From positions 1-64,000 of the forward strand of contig JAIRKD010000002.1 in NCBI GenBank assembly GCA_031260285.1: a stretch of 64,000 nt of DNA. The letters run 5' to 3'. The translations under genes and the position numbers were made by a program. Under the pieces are notes generated by a model. The model did not search any database. It was not told the origin of the DNA and saw only the letters and a program-made list of their open reading frames with translations. Every line of letters starts with the position of its first letter. The stretch's first letter is position 1. Of the stretch, positions 9,226-17,244 are shown piece after piece. The stretch is from Gemmatimonadota bacterium (lineage in GTDB: Bacteria; Gemmatimonadota; Gemmatimonadetes; Longimicrobiales; Longimicrobiaceae).

Positions 9226-9774
9226 TCAGCCGGCGACTGCCTGTCCGAGGGTATTGGTGTTCTCCTCCATATAGTACTCGCCAGCTTCCTCCATCTGTTC
9301 CTTCCGCCGCCGCCGCGGGCGGTTCGGGAAGTTGAGGACGCCAACGCGACCCCGGTACTCAAGTACCGCGTCGTCATAGGCACGGGCGGCTTCCTCAGCC
9401 GAGGTGAAGCTGCCCAGCCACTTCAGCTTGCCGGCGATACGGATCGTAGCCTGCCACTTCCCCCGGTAGGGAGAAACACCTTTGTACACGCAGGCACCCT
9501 GCGCCGGCCGGGCGGTGGCCAGAACGCTCCGCTCCAGAATGTGCAGGTTGCCCCGGCTGCAGTTCCGCGGATCACCGTCAAGGAACCGTACGATCCGGGC
9601 GTCACGCACCTCAAGAACTTCCCGGTGCAGCCGACGGATTCTGCCCTCGTCATCCCGAAGACAGACGTGCTGATTATGAACAAAAAGCCTGGTCTTCCAG
9701 AACCTTCTGAAATCCTGATCGTCGAGCTTTACCACTGACCCGTCGTTCAGACGAAGTTCACGTATGATAGACAT
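9226..9774 (-). CDS. AP2-domain DNA-binding protein with degenerate HNH region
   Basis: This is a 182-residue protein. The C-terminal half is a clear AP2 (plant ERF-like) domain: [37 protein letters not shown] and [10 protein letters not shown] follow the AP2 consensus. The N-terminal half resembles the HNH module that usually accompanies AP2 in bacterial and phage homing endonucleases (RRLHREVL...[17 protein letters not shown]). The metal-binding Asp-His step before 'DG' reads Val-Arg-Phe-Leu, so the nuclease is probably inactive. A basic PRRRRK stretch and an acidic tail follow. I read it as a former homing endonuclease now likely acting as a DNA-binding regulator. It stands alone, without a host gene interruption in view. 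Confidence 0.85.
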   Translation of the reverse strand: MSIIRELRLNDGSVVKLDDQDFRRFWKTRLFVHNQHVCLRDDEGRIRRLHREVLEVRDARIVRFLDGDPRNCSRGNLHILERSVLATARPAQGACVYKGVSPYRGKWQATIRIAGKLKWLGSFTSAEEAARAYDDAVLEYRGRVGVLNFPNRPRRRRKEQMEEAGEYYMEENTNTLGQAVAG

Positions 9775-10124
9775 GGAAGCACTCTAACCACTCATGAGGA
9801 ACGTTTATCAAGAATCGTTCATCAACGTAATGTCTCAAAAACGGGCATCGGGGAAAACGTCCCTAATGGGACATAACTTATGATTAGTAATAACTGGCCG
9901 GGCCTCGCGGGGGTTCCCGGATCCATCCGGATTCCGGAAAAAAAACAACTGCGGAGAGTCGTGAGGAGATGAGGAAAAGCGTCTGACTGAGCCACTTGAA
10001 GTGCTCTGGAGGGTTAAAGATAGCACTTCCAGGCCGATTGTGGGATATGGGAGGCGTAAATTGGCATATACCATGCACTTGAGGAGTTCTGCCCCCTTGT
10101 TTTTCCTTCGATTCGGGTATCGAC
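9775..10124. promoter_or_regulatory. Upstream region of the AP2 gene with direct and inverted repeats
   Basis: This 350-bp divergent region precedes the AP2 gene (minus) and the zinc-ribbon gene (plus). Near the AP2 start it has direct repeats CGTTTATCAA (9802-9811) and CGTTCATCAA (9816-9825), and an inverted repeat GAACG (9799-9803) with CGTTC (9816-9820). A small hairpin GTCCC-TAAT-GGGAC spans 9859-9872. These could be binding sites for the AP2 protein itself, which is inference. No other gene seen. Confidence 0.4.
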
Positions 10125-10694
10125 ATGATGCGTCGAAGCCGCTGTCACCGATGTTCCGCACGGGTCTCTCACCGGGGAGGTCGCTGCGGTCTGTGTGGTG
10201 TGCGGCTTCCCGCCCCCGAGGGGAGCTGGCGGAGGATCGTGTGGGTGGTTGCGCTTGCCGCTTCCGCTCTCGCCTGGGCAACTCCCGGGATTGTGAGCCG
10301 GGTTCTTCCGGCGCTTTCGGAGTGGTACCTCGATCTTGCGGTGCCGAACGCGGTGAGATCCACGCGGAGGTTGGTCGCCCGGCCGGTTGAAACGCCCTTT
10401 GAGGTCTGTGCCAGTCGCGCGGTGAAGGCCGCCCGCCGTCAGGCCCCCGACACCCTGATCACCTTTGCGCCTGAAGAAGAGAGCACTGTCACCCGTCTCT
10501 CGGATGACCTGTTGATCATTCTTGCTTCATTTGAAGAGCTGTTTATGAACGGTCAACGGGGGACCAGGTACTTCTCCTGTGCCAGCCGTCGGGAAGGGGA
10601 AAGGGGGTGGCAGGTGGAATCGCTGAGCTTCTGGAAGCGGGGGGTGCAGGCCGGGCCCATCGCTCCTGCACCTGGCGGAGCGGCTCCTGATTGA
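10125..10694 (+). CDS. Zinc-ribbon single-span membrane protein of unknown function
   Basis: A 189-residue protein I cannot assign to a named family. The first 25 residues hold two CxxC knuckles (CHRC and CGLC, 12 residues between them), a treble-clef or zinc-ribbon-like arrangement. One hydrophobic segment follows (IVWVVALAASALAWATPGIV, about residues 38-57). The remaining ~130 residues are probably extracytoplasmic. They include ...FAPEEESTVTRLSDD and a C-terminal segment FSCASRREGERGWQVESLSF with one Cys. The zinc motif supports this frame over the overlapping frames. No strong ribosome binding site is visible before the ATG; a second ATG follows directly. Confidence 0.6.
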   Translation: MMRRSRCHRCSARVSHRGGRCGLCGVRLPAPEGSWRRIVWVVALAASALAWATPGIVSRVLPALSEWYLDLAVPNAVRSTRRLVARPVETPFEVCASRAVKAARRQAPDTLITFAPEEESTVTRLSDDLLIILASFEELFMNGQRGTRYFSCASRREGERGWQVESLSFWKRGVQAGPIAPAPGGAAPD

Positions 10695-10843
10695 GCCACT
10701 CCCGACCGGATGATCCGGTTACGTGATTCTCCTCCCTCCCCCGATTTCTCCGGGAAGAGAAGACCTCGGGGAAAGAAGACCCCGGACGGATGCTTCCTGA
10801 GCGGGATGATTCCCGTCAGAAGCGTCCGGCCGGGGTTTCCGGT

Positions 10844-12703
10844 TTACAGCGCTGTTGCGCGGGGGATCCGCAACCGTGGAGTGGCAGGACCCTCTGTTCC
10901 CGGGGTGAAATCCTCTCCCGGGTTGAGGAAGCGTTCCGCCTCCCAGGCGTACTGACGGTCATGGAGCTCCCGGTACCGTCCATCCGCGGCCATCAGTTCC
11001 GCGTGGGTCCCTCGCTCGATGATCCGCCCGCCTTCCAGCACCAGAATCTGGTCCGCGCTGCGAATGGTGGAGAGCCGGTGCGCGATCACGAAGGTGGTGC
11101 GCCCCTGACGGAGGTGCTTCAGCCCGTCCTGGATAAGCGCCTCGCTCTCGCTGTCCAGGCTGGAGGTGGCCTCATCGAGAACGAGAATCCGGGGATCCGC
11201 CAGGATCGCGCGGGCAATCGCGACACGCTGCCGCTGGCCGCCCGAGAGCTTCACCCCGCGTTCACCCACGATGGTGTTGTAGCCATCCGGGAGAGAGCGG
11301 GCGAACTCGTCACAATGTGCCACACGGGAAGCCTCGATGACCTCCTCCAGAGTCGCGTCCGGACGCGCAAAGCGGATGTTCTCGGCGATTGTTCCATCGA
11401 AGAGGAAGTTGTCCTGGAGCACAACTCCGAGGAGCGAACGGAACTCACCCAGCCGCAGATCAGAAAGATCCCGTCCGTCAATGAGAACCCGACCGGTCAG
11501 AGGGCGATGGAACGCCATGGCGAGACCGATCAGCGTGCTCTTCCCCGAGCCGCTGGAGCCCACAAGCGCCGTGGTTGAACCGGCGGGTGCGTGGAAGTTG
11601 ATATCGTGCAGAACCGGCGAGCCGGCGTTGTACTCGAAAGAGACATCCTCGAACACCACATCCCCAACAATCTCACCCACCGGCTGGCGGGAGCGATCCT
11701 CTTCCATCTCCGTCGGCATGGAGAGCAGTTCGCGGATACGGTCAAGCCCGGCAAACGCCTCGCTGATCTGGGTGGAGATTGAAGCGATCTGGACTACCGG
11801 CGCCGCGATCAGCATGGTGAAGGTGAAGTAGGTGATCAGGTCACCAATCGTCATCTCGCCGGCTGCAATCGCCCGTCCACCCACGGTGAGCATAAGCACG
11901 CCAACCGCTCCCATCACCACTGTCGCCAGTGCGGTGACCGCTGAGGTACCGGTGATTGTGCTCGCGACGTTCCGGAAGAGCTGGTGCGCTCCGCGGGTGA
12001 AGACCCGGTCCTCACGCTTCTCCGTACCGTACGCCTTGACGATGCGGATGCCGCCCAGCGACTCCGCCAGACGGCCTGTGACCCGGGCGTTCAGCTCCCC
12101 GCGTGCCCGGAAAATCGGACGCAGTCGGGCAAAGCCGAAGGCCATGACGCCCGCAAAGAGCATCAGCAGAATCAGGATGCCAACCGTCAGCACCCAGTTC
12201 AGCCAGAGGAGCACACCGATCGCAACCAGTGCGGTGATCAGACCGCCCGCCAGCTGGACGATGCCGGTTCCTACCAGGTTCCGGATCCCTTCCGCATCGG
12301 TCATGATCCGGGAGATCAGCACCCCGCTCTGGGTCGAATCGAAGTACGAGATCGGCAGCCGCGCAACATGAGCCTGCACCCGGCGACGCATCTCGGTGAT
12401 GGCGCGCTGGGCGGTGATGCTGATGATCTGGGAAAGACTGAACGACGTGATGGCCTGGATCAGAGCGGCGGCCCCGACAGCCATGGCGAGCGGAAAGAAG
12501 AGCTCGGTTCTTCCCTGGCCGATGATATAGTCGAGGAGCACCTTCGGGCTGGCCGGAAGCACCAGACCCGCAAGGCGGCTCACGAGCATCAGCGCAAAAC
12601 CGATCGCGAGATGGCGCCGGTGCCGCCAGACCAGCTCGCGGGCCTCCCGCCAGACGACCTCGTTCGAAACCTTTTTCTTCTTCTGCCGTCGCGTATCGCT
12701 CAT
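10844..12703 (-). CDS. ABC exporter, fused permease-ATPase (MsbA-like)
   Basis: This 619-residue half-transporter has an N-terminal basic tail, six transmembrane helices over about residues 30-310, and a C-terminal ATPase. The nucleotide-binding domain shows Walker A GSSGSGKST, Q-loop VVLQDNFLF, signature LSGGQRQRVAIARA, Walker B ILVLDEATSSLDSE and the H-loop FVIAHRLSTIRSAD, all intact. It would act as a homodimer exporting lipids, drugs or another hydrophobic substrate. The substrate cannot be told from sequence. The ~40-residue tail after the ATPase is Pro/Arg-rich. It is a single-gene unit, convergent with the zinc-ribbon gene. Confidence 0.92.
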   Translation of the reverse strand: MSDTRRQKKKKVSNEVVWREARELVWRHRRHLAIGFALMLVSRLAGLVLPASPKVLLDYIIGQGRTELFFPLAMAVGAAALIQAITSFSLSQIISITAQRAITEMRRRVQAHVARLPISYFDSTQSGVLISRIMTDAEGIRNLVGTGIVQLAGGLITALVAIGVLLWLNWVLTVGILILLMLFAGVMAFGFARLRPIFRARGELNARVTGRLAESLGGIRIVKAYGTEKREDRVFTRGAHQLFRNVASTITGTSAVTALATVVMGAVGVLMLTVGGRAIAAGEMTIGDLITYFTFTMLIAAPVVQIASISTQISEAFAGLDRIRELLSMPTEMEEDRSRQPVGEIVGDVVFEDVSFEYNAGSPVLHDINFHAPAGSTTALVGSSGSGKSTLIGLAMAFHRPLTGRVLIDGRDLSDLRLGEFRSLLGVVLQDNFLFDGTIAENIRFARPDATLEEVIEASRVAHCDEFARSLPDGYNTIVGERGVKLSGGQRQRVAIARAILADPRILVLDEATSSLDSESEALIQDGLKHLRQGRTTFVIAHRLSTIRSADQILVLEGGRIIERGTHAELMAADGRYRELHDRQYAWEAERFLNPGEDFTPGTEGPATPRLRIPRATAL

Positions 12704-13126
12704 TCCGTCACCCGTGGCGCCATCCGTGAAACACGGAATATCCGGTTATTCGGAGACTCCGCGCGACTTTTTGCGTAAGGAAATTCATTACACCCGTCAC
12801 CGGGAAGAGTGCGGGTGCGGAGAATGAAAAAAAAGAGGCTGAAGCCGCAGGCGGGCCGATCACCCGAAAGCTCTACGGGCAGGAGAACTTTTGGTTTCAC
12901 GGGAAGTACGAGCATTGCAATATTCCCCGTTTCCGCCGGATGGCGCTTCTCCGGCAGGCCTCGCTCCATCAGGGGCTCCGTCTCTTCAGGGGTCCTGTTC
13001 TGTCGGGCAGGCGTTGTCGCGCTCTGTTCTCTCCGGGAGAGGGGCTGAGACCAGGGCGGTTGCCGGGGCCGGGATGGACCGGAGGGGAATCTGGTGAGAA
13101 CTGTTGTTTTACAGGAGAAGGAATCC
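12704..13126. other. 423-bp divergent intergenic region
   Basis: It separates the ABC exporter (minus) from the Spy-like lipoprotein (plus). Short frames occur on both strands but none has a recognisable product or good ribosome binding site. An A-run lies near 12827-12833. AGGAGAAGG at 13112-13120 is the ribosome binding site of the next gene. I see no strong dyad. Confidence 0.4.
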
Positions 13127-13714
13127 ATGGCCGGAATTACTCGTCTGATCTGCCTGGGGACGCTGTCGCTTGCTGTTGTCGCCTGCGGTTCCGCTGGCGG
13201 GTTTCCCGCTAACAGTGTTGCGGTGGCGACTCCGCTGTCGCTGGAAGGCCCTTCCATCTATTCGCTGCTGGGCTTCCGGAACGATCTGAAGCTGACTTCC
13301 GAACAGGTGGTTTCCCTCGATTCCATCGCGATTGCGATTCGTGAGGAGAACCGTGACCTGATCGCGGAGCTGCGGGAGGTGGACGGGAAGGGGAACTCGA
13401 TCGGGCAGCCGATTGTGGTCACGGAAGAGGGCCGCCCGATTCTGGAGGCGATCCGCGAGAACCACCGTGGCGCGGTTGCGGCGGTTCGAGAGCTGCTGGA
13501 TGAGACGCAGCGGAATCAGGTGTGTGACATCGTGGCACGGCCGGGTCAGGCACGGGGGCGAAGCGGGAGACCGGCCGGACCCGAGAACCGGGCTCCGGAT
13601 GGAGGAGCTCCGCGGGGAGAAGCCCGGGACTCTCTGGACGAACGGTCGCGGCTTTCCCGACCCGTCAGCTGGGACTGGTGTGAGGATCGGGGAACGGAAC
13701 GGCGCGAGTCATAG
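13127..13714 (+). CDS. Spy/CpxP-like lipoprotein
   Basis: A 195-residue lipoprotein. The signal peptide ends in lipobox LAVVAC, so Cys20 is the acylation site. The mature part has a helical region with LKLTSEQVVSLDSIAIAIREENRDL and a second helix near LLDETQRNQVCDIV. These match the LTxxQ helical pattern of Spy/CpxP periplasmic chaperones and heavy-metal sensors. The last ~60 residues are Arg/Gly/Glu-rich and probably disordered. I start at ATG 13127 because GGAGAAGG lies upstream. Envelope-stress or metal-sensing function is inferred from the motif only. It stands alone and converges on bcp. Confidence 0.65.
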   Translation: MAGITRLICLGTLSLAVVACGSAGGFPANSVAVATPLSLEGPSIYSLLGFRNDLKLTSEQVVSLDSIAIAIREENRDLIAELREVDGKGNSIGQPIVVTEEGRPILEAIRENHRGAVAAVRELLDETQRNQVCDIVARPGQARGRSGRPAGPENRAPDGGAPRGEARDSLDERSRLSRPVSWDWCEDRGTERRES

Positions 13715-13761
13715 GCTGCTGGCCATGACGCCGCTCCTGACGACCGCTTTGAATGGGCTGG

Positions 13762-14235
13762 TTACGATGCTGAAAGCGAAGACTCCAGGGCCCGCGCTAC
13801 CGCCAGTGCGTGTCCCTGGGGTTTGACCTTCTCAAAAACGCGGGATACCTGCCCGTTCCGGTTGATCAGGAAGGTTGTGCGCTCCACACCCATCAAGTGG
13901 TTCCCGAAGAGCCGTTTGGCTTTCCAGACCCCATAGGCCATAGCCACCTCGTGGTCGGTATCCGCAAGCAGCTGGTAGTTGACGCCGAGCTTCTCTCCGA
14001 AGCGGGTCACGCTGGAGACCGGATCGGGGCTGATACCGAGGAGAACGGCGTCGAGGTCGTCAAAAAGCGTCCGGTTATCCCGGAACTCACACGCTTCCGT
14101 TGTGCAGCCGGGGGTATCGGCGCGAGGGTAGAAAAAGAGTATCACGGGCTTCCCGCGGAGCGCGGAAAGACGGACGCGCGAACCATCGTTCGTGGTCAGC
14201 TCGAAGTCGGGGGCGTCCTGGCCGGGGGTGATCAT
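13762..14235 (-). CDS. bcp: Peroxiredoxin, Bcp/PrxQ type
   Basis: This cytoplasmic thiol peroxidase of 157 residues reduces peroxides with thioredoxin-type reductants. The peroxidatic motif is YPRADTPGCTTEACEFRD. The resolving Cys five residues after the peroxidatic Cys is present, making this an atypical 2-Cys Bcp. The Thr and Arg of the active site (TPGCT, and VERTTFLI) are in place. I start at ATG 14235, with GGAG nine bases upstream; in-frame ATGs at 14250 and 14271 would extend it. It lies about 50 bases after the DUF2203 gene's stop on the same strand, suggesting co-transcription. Confidence 0.93.
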   Translation of the reverse strand: MITPGQDAPDFELTTNDGSRVRLSALRGKPVILFFYPRADTPGCTTEACEFRDNRTLFDDLDAVLLGISPDPVSSVTRFGEKLGVNYQLLADTDHEVAMAYGVWKAKRLFGNHLMGVERTTFLINRNGQVSRVFEKVKPQGHALAVARALESSLSAS

Positions 14236-14289
14236 TGTTCCGGGCTCCATCCGTTTGAGAGCTCTGTCCACCGCTTCAGGGAGAGCGGT

Positions 14290-14778
14290 TCAGGAGGCCC
14301 ATGGAAGGTCAGGATCCCCAAGCGGGTTGAACTCCTGACCCATCATCCGGATCTGCTCGAATGTGAGTTCGTGGCGACCCGCAAACCCCTCATCGGTTTC
14401 ATGCCAGCCGACGATGGAGGGCTCTCCCTGTCGCCAGCAGAGATAGACCCATCGGCCCTGCCATATTGTGGGGAAGTCGATCAGACCGTACTCCAGCCCA
14501 CCCGAGGGGAAGCAGATCCCCCGGGCCCGGATCTCACGATCCACGATCGTTTCAATCTCACCCATCAGCATGGTGATGCGCGCCCGGAAGTTCTGCGCTT
14601 CCTGGTAGTCGGGGTTATCCTCAACCAGAATCGCCGTTCCCCAGATGACATCAAGGACCTGGAGACGTTCGGCTGTGCACTGAATCCGGTCTATCCGGTG
14701 ACCGATATCCGAAAGTACCGCCTCCATTTTCGGAAGCAGGAGATTCGCTTCAGCTACCGTAAATGCTTTCCGGTTCAT
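14290..14778 (-). CDS. DUF2203 family protein
   Basis: This 162-residue cytoplasmic protein matches DUF2203. It has FTVAEANLLLPKME at the start, a helical middle, and GGLEYGLIDFPTIWQGRWVYLCWRQGEP followed by WHETDEGFAGR (quoted in pieces because the run is long). The family has no established function. The C-terminal block with Trp, Cys and His may bind a metal or ligand. The gene is first in a probable two-gene unit with bcp, which hints at a link to redox defence. Confidence 0.88.
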   Translation of the reverse strand: MNRKAFTVAEANLLLPKMEAVLSDIGHRIDRIQCTAERLQVLDVIWGTAILVEDNPDYQEAQNFRARITMLMGEIETIVDREIRARGICFPSGGLEYGLIDFPTIWQGRWVYLCWRQGEPSIVGWHETDEGFAGRHELTFEQIRMMGQEFNPLGDPDLPWAS

Positions 14779-14996
14779 GGGTCGATGGCGTCGAATTGGT
14801 TAGTCGCCAGCATATATAGCTCAAAACCCGTCCGAACGCGATACATCGATCTGTCAGGAGTTTTATGTTTTCGTAAAAGGATTCTGCCAGCAGAAGGAAG
14901 GGGAACGCTGAAGTTGTTTCTATCCCGGGACTTACGGAAAACGGAAAATGGAGCCGGATTTTCCATCCCCGGGTGCCTGCTGATCCGGCTCCGATC

Positions 14997-15464
14997 CTAT
15001 CTTCTGGATGTGGTTCCGGGTGCGCAGCGGTCGACAATTGCCCGCGCATCACCGCGTACATGGTCCGAAGGTGTGCCCCGGGTGCGGTCCTGATCACCTA
15101 CGATCAGCATGCCCGAGGTGGTTTCGAGCGTATTTCCCTCCGGGTAGGGGCGGGTATAGACAAAGACGGTAAGCTCGTCGTACCGGGTACGGGGTCCACC
15201 CGCCAGTCCGACTGTGATGACTTCGGTTGCGGCTGCACCCGCGCGTCGTGCTGTTTCACGGATCCCCGTGATCTCCCGCCGGCCCTGCAGGAGGCCGCCC
15301 ACTGTATCCGCGAGTACAACGTCGTATTCCAGCGTCTGGAGCTGGGCGAGTGCGCAGCCGAACGCGTCACGTAATGGGTAGGGTGTGGCGCGCGTGTAGG
15401 AGTTCGGCGCTCCGCACGCCGTCAGCACCAGCGCGACCGGGATGATGGATCGAAGGAATCGCAT
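14997..15464 (-). CDS. Small lipoprotein of unknown function
   Basis: A 155-residue protein with a lipoprotein signal (FLRSIIPVALVLTACG; lipobox LTAC). The mature domain contains FGCALAQLQTLEYDVV, then a Gly/Ala/Arg-rich loop and a beta-rich part (YDELTVFVYTRPYP). Cys occur near the start and end of the mature domain and could form a disulfide. I do not recognise the family. The start is ATG 15464; a GTG nine bases upstream is also possible. It lies 123 bases downstream-side of the arginase gene's end on the same strand. Confidence 0.65.
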   Translation of the reverse strand: MRFLRSIIPVALVLTACGAPNSYTRATPYPLRDAFGCALAQLQTLEYDVVLADTVGGLLQGRREITGIRETARRAGAAATEVITVGLAGGPRTRYDELTVFVYTRPYPEGNTLETTSGMLIVGDQDRTRGTPSDHVRGDARAIVDRCAPGTTSRR

Positions 15465-15587
15465 ACGCCTCACAGGTAGCCGCCGTCAACAATCAGGCAA
15501 CAGAACTCAAACGTCGGCATTCAGAGGTCCGCAGTCAAATGCCCGTCATTGAACCTTCTGTATCCGATCGCCGGTTCCGGGCCGGTT

Positions 15588-16517
15588 TCAGTGTTCCAGC
15601 TCGGGGATGGTTTCACGGGACCATACCCGTTTCCCCAGCGCGGACAGGGTAAGGCTCACCGCGAGTTCCGCGGTTGTGTTCCGCTCATCAAGAACCGGGT
15701 TCACTTCCACAACATCCAGACCGAGCAACCGGCCGGAGGCGGAAAGCAGCTCCATGGCGAGGTGCCCCTCGCGCACCGTCAGACCCCCCGCTGACGGGGT
15801 TCCCACACCGGGTGCGATGGAGGGGTCCATCACATCAAGGTCGAAACTGGCGTAGATCCCATCGGTATCCGTGCCGGCGATGTGAATCGCATGTTCCATC
15901 ACCCGCCCGATCCCGTACCGGTCGATCACGGCCATCGAAAGAACCGTCACACCCGCGGTCTTCAGCAGATCAGCTTCCTTCGGATCGATATCGCGGGCTC
16001 CGACGATAACAATTCCTGCGGGATCAACCGCACGCTCCGGGGCACGCCATCCATCCATCGAAACAAGGCGGGGGAAGCCGAGGCCGGCCAGCGCCGCGAG
16101 CGGCATCCCGTGAACGTTGCCCGTGAGGGTGGTCTGATGGGTGTTGAAGTCGCCGTGAGTATCAATCCAGATCACTCCCACCCGGTGTGTGCGGCTGGTG
16201 GCGGCGATGGATGCGAGACCAACGGAATGATCACCGCCGAGAACCAGGGGAAAGCGACCCCGGCTGTGGGTACCGGCAACCGCCTCGGCGAGGGCGCGGT
16301 GGACAACCAGGATCTCATCCAGATACCGGAGCCGGGGGTCACCGATCACCGCATGACCGCGGACGGGTACATCCACATCACCAACATCGGTTACTGAATG
16401 CCCAAGTGCCGCCAGTTTCTCCACCAGCCCCGCGATCCGGATGGCCGCAGCGCCCATCTCCACACCGCGCCGTCCCGCGCCGAAGTCGATCGGAGCTCCA
16501 ATGATTTCGATGTCCAT
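15588..16517 (-). CDS. rocF: Arginase / ureohydrolase
   Basis: A 309-residue ureohydrolase, most like arginase (arginine to ornithine and urea). The dinuclear Mn ligands are all visible: GGDHSVGL, DTHGDFN and SFDLDVMDP. The substrate loop reads TLTGNVHGMPLA, as in arginases rather than agmatinases. The N terminus IEIIGAPIDFGAGRRGVEMG is the typical arginase opening. I start at ATG 16517 with a GGGGTGG ribosome binding site; the frame extends further 5' but into the rsmD end. It follows rsmD by 38 bases and probably shares its transcript. Confidence 0.93.
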   Translation of the reverse strand: MDIEIIGAPIDFGAGRRGVEMGAAAIRIAGLVEKLAALGHSVTDVGDVDVPVRGHAVIGDPRLRYLDEILVVHRALAEAVAGTHSRGRFPLVLGGDHSVGLASIAATSRTHRVGVIWIDTHGDFNTHQTTLTGNVHGMPLAALAGLGFPRLVSMDGWRAPERAVDPAGIVIVGARDIDPKEADLLKTAGVTVLSMAVIDRYGIGRVMEHAIHIAGTDTDGIYASFDLDVMDPSIAPGVGTPSAGGLTVREGHLAMELLSASGRLLGLDVVEVNPVLDERNTTAELAVSLTLSALGKRVWSRETIPELEH

Positions 16518-16555
16518 GCCCACCCCACAGGCGAGAGGTGTGCCGTCACCGGGCG

Positions 16556-17077
16556 TTACGCGTCCGGTGCCCGGAGAAACGAGAGAGTGGTATCGCCAAA
16601 CGTCAGCCGGAAGCCCGCATCCGGGAAGTGATGGTCGGTTGCGTGTTCGAAGGTGAGGATGCGCGAAAACGGACGTGCCCGCCACCGTTCCACAAGGCGG
16701 TCCAGCTGTCGGGACTGATAGGGCGGGTCGGCCAGAACGATATCGTACCGCCCGTCCGGGATCGAGTTGATGAACAGGAGAGCATCGCGGACAAATACCC
16801 GGATTTTCGCCCGCGTATGGGTCGCGGCGATGTTCGCCTTGAGCGCATGCAGCGCGGACCCACCGTTCTCTACAAAGTCGCAGCTCGCCGCCCCGCGCGA
16901 GAGGCCTTCCAGCCCAACCGCGCCGCTTCCCGCGTACAGCTCCAGGAGCCGCGCCCCCGGAAGATCCGCCTTCAGCTCCGAGAGCCAGGCGTCCCGGACT
17001 CCCTCCGCCGTCGGCCGGACGCGGCCTGAGGGGGAGACCAGATTGGTACCGGCAAGTTTGCCACCGAGTATTCGCAT
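16556..17077 (-). CDS. rsmD: 16S rRNA (guanine966-N2)-methyltransferase RsmD
   Basis: This 173-residue SAM-dependent methyltransferase modifies G966 of 16S rRNA. It begins MRILGGKLAGTNLVSP, followed by the RPTAEGVRDAWLS block typical of RsmD. SAM motif I reads LLELYAGSGAVGLEGLSRGA and the catalytic motif IV is ADPPY. The frame is open upstream to 17236, but family alignment places the start at ATG 17077. It is the first gene of a likely rsmD-arginase unit. Confidence 0.93.
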   Translation of the reverse strand: MRILGGKLAGTNLVSPSGRVRPTAEGVRDAWLSELKADLPGARLLELYAGSGAVGLEGLSRGAASCDFVENGGSALHALKANIAATHTRAKIRVFVRDALLFINSIPDGRYDIVLADPPYQSRQLDRLVERWRARPFSRILTFEHATDHHFPDAGFRLTFGDTTLSFLRAPDA

Positions 17078-17244
17078 AACCGGAATCTCGCTTGTTGGCC
17101 CTTCAACTACAACCTCCCGTGAACAGGCACCCGTCTGACCTCCAGGCGCTCCATCCACCCGGGCAGGAGTCCGGCCCACCGGCGTCACCGGAGTGGAAAC
17201 AAGAATGGTCCCCGGATGGTAACATGATGAAATCATAGCAACTT

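Noticed and set aside
13810-15093. 427-codon plus-strand frame across bcp and DUF2203
   Set aside because: It is antisense to two recognised conserved genes and carries no recognisable domain.
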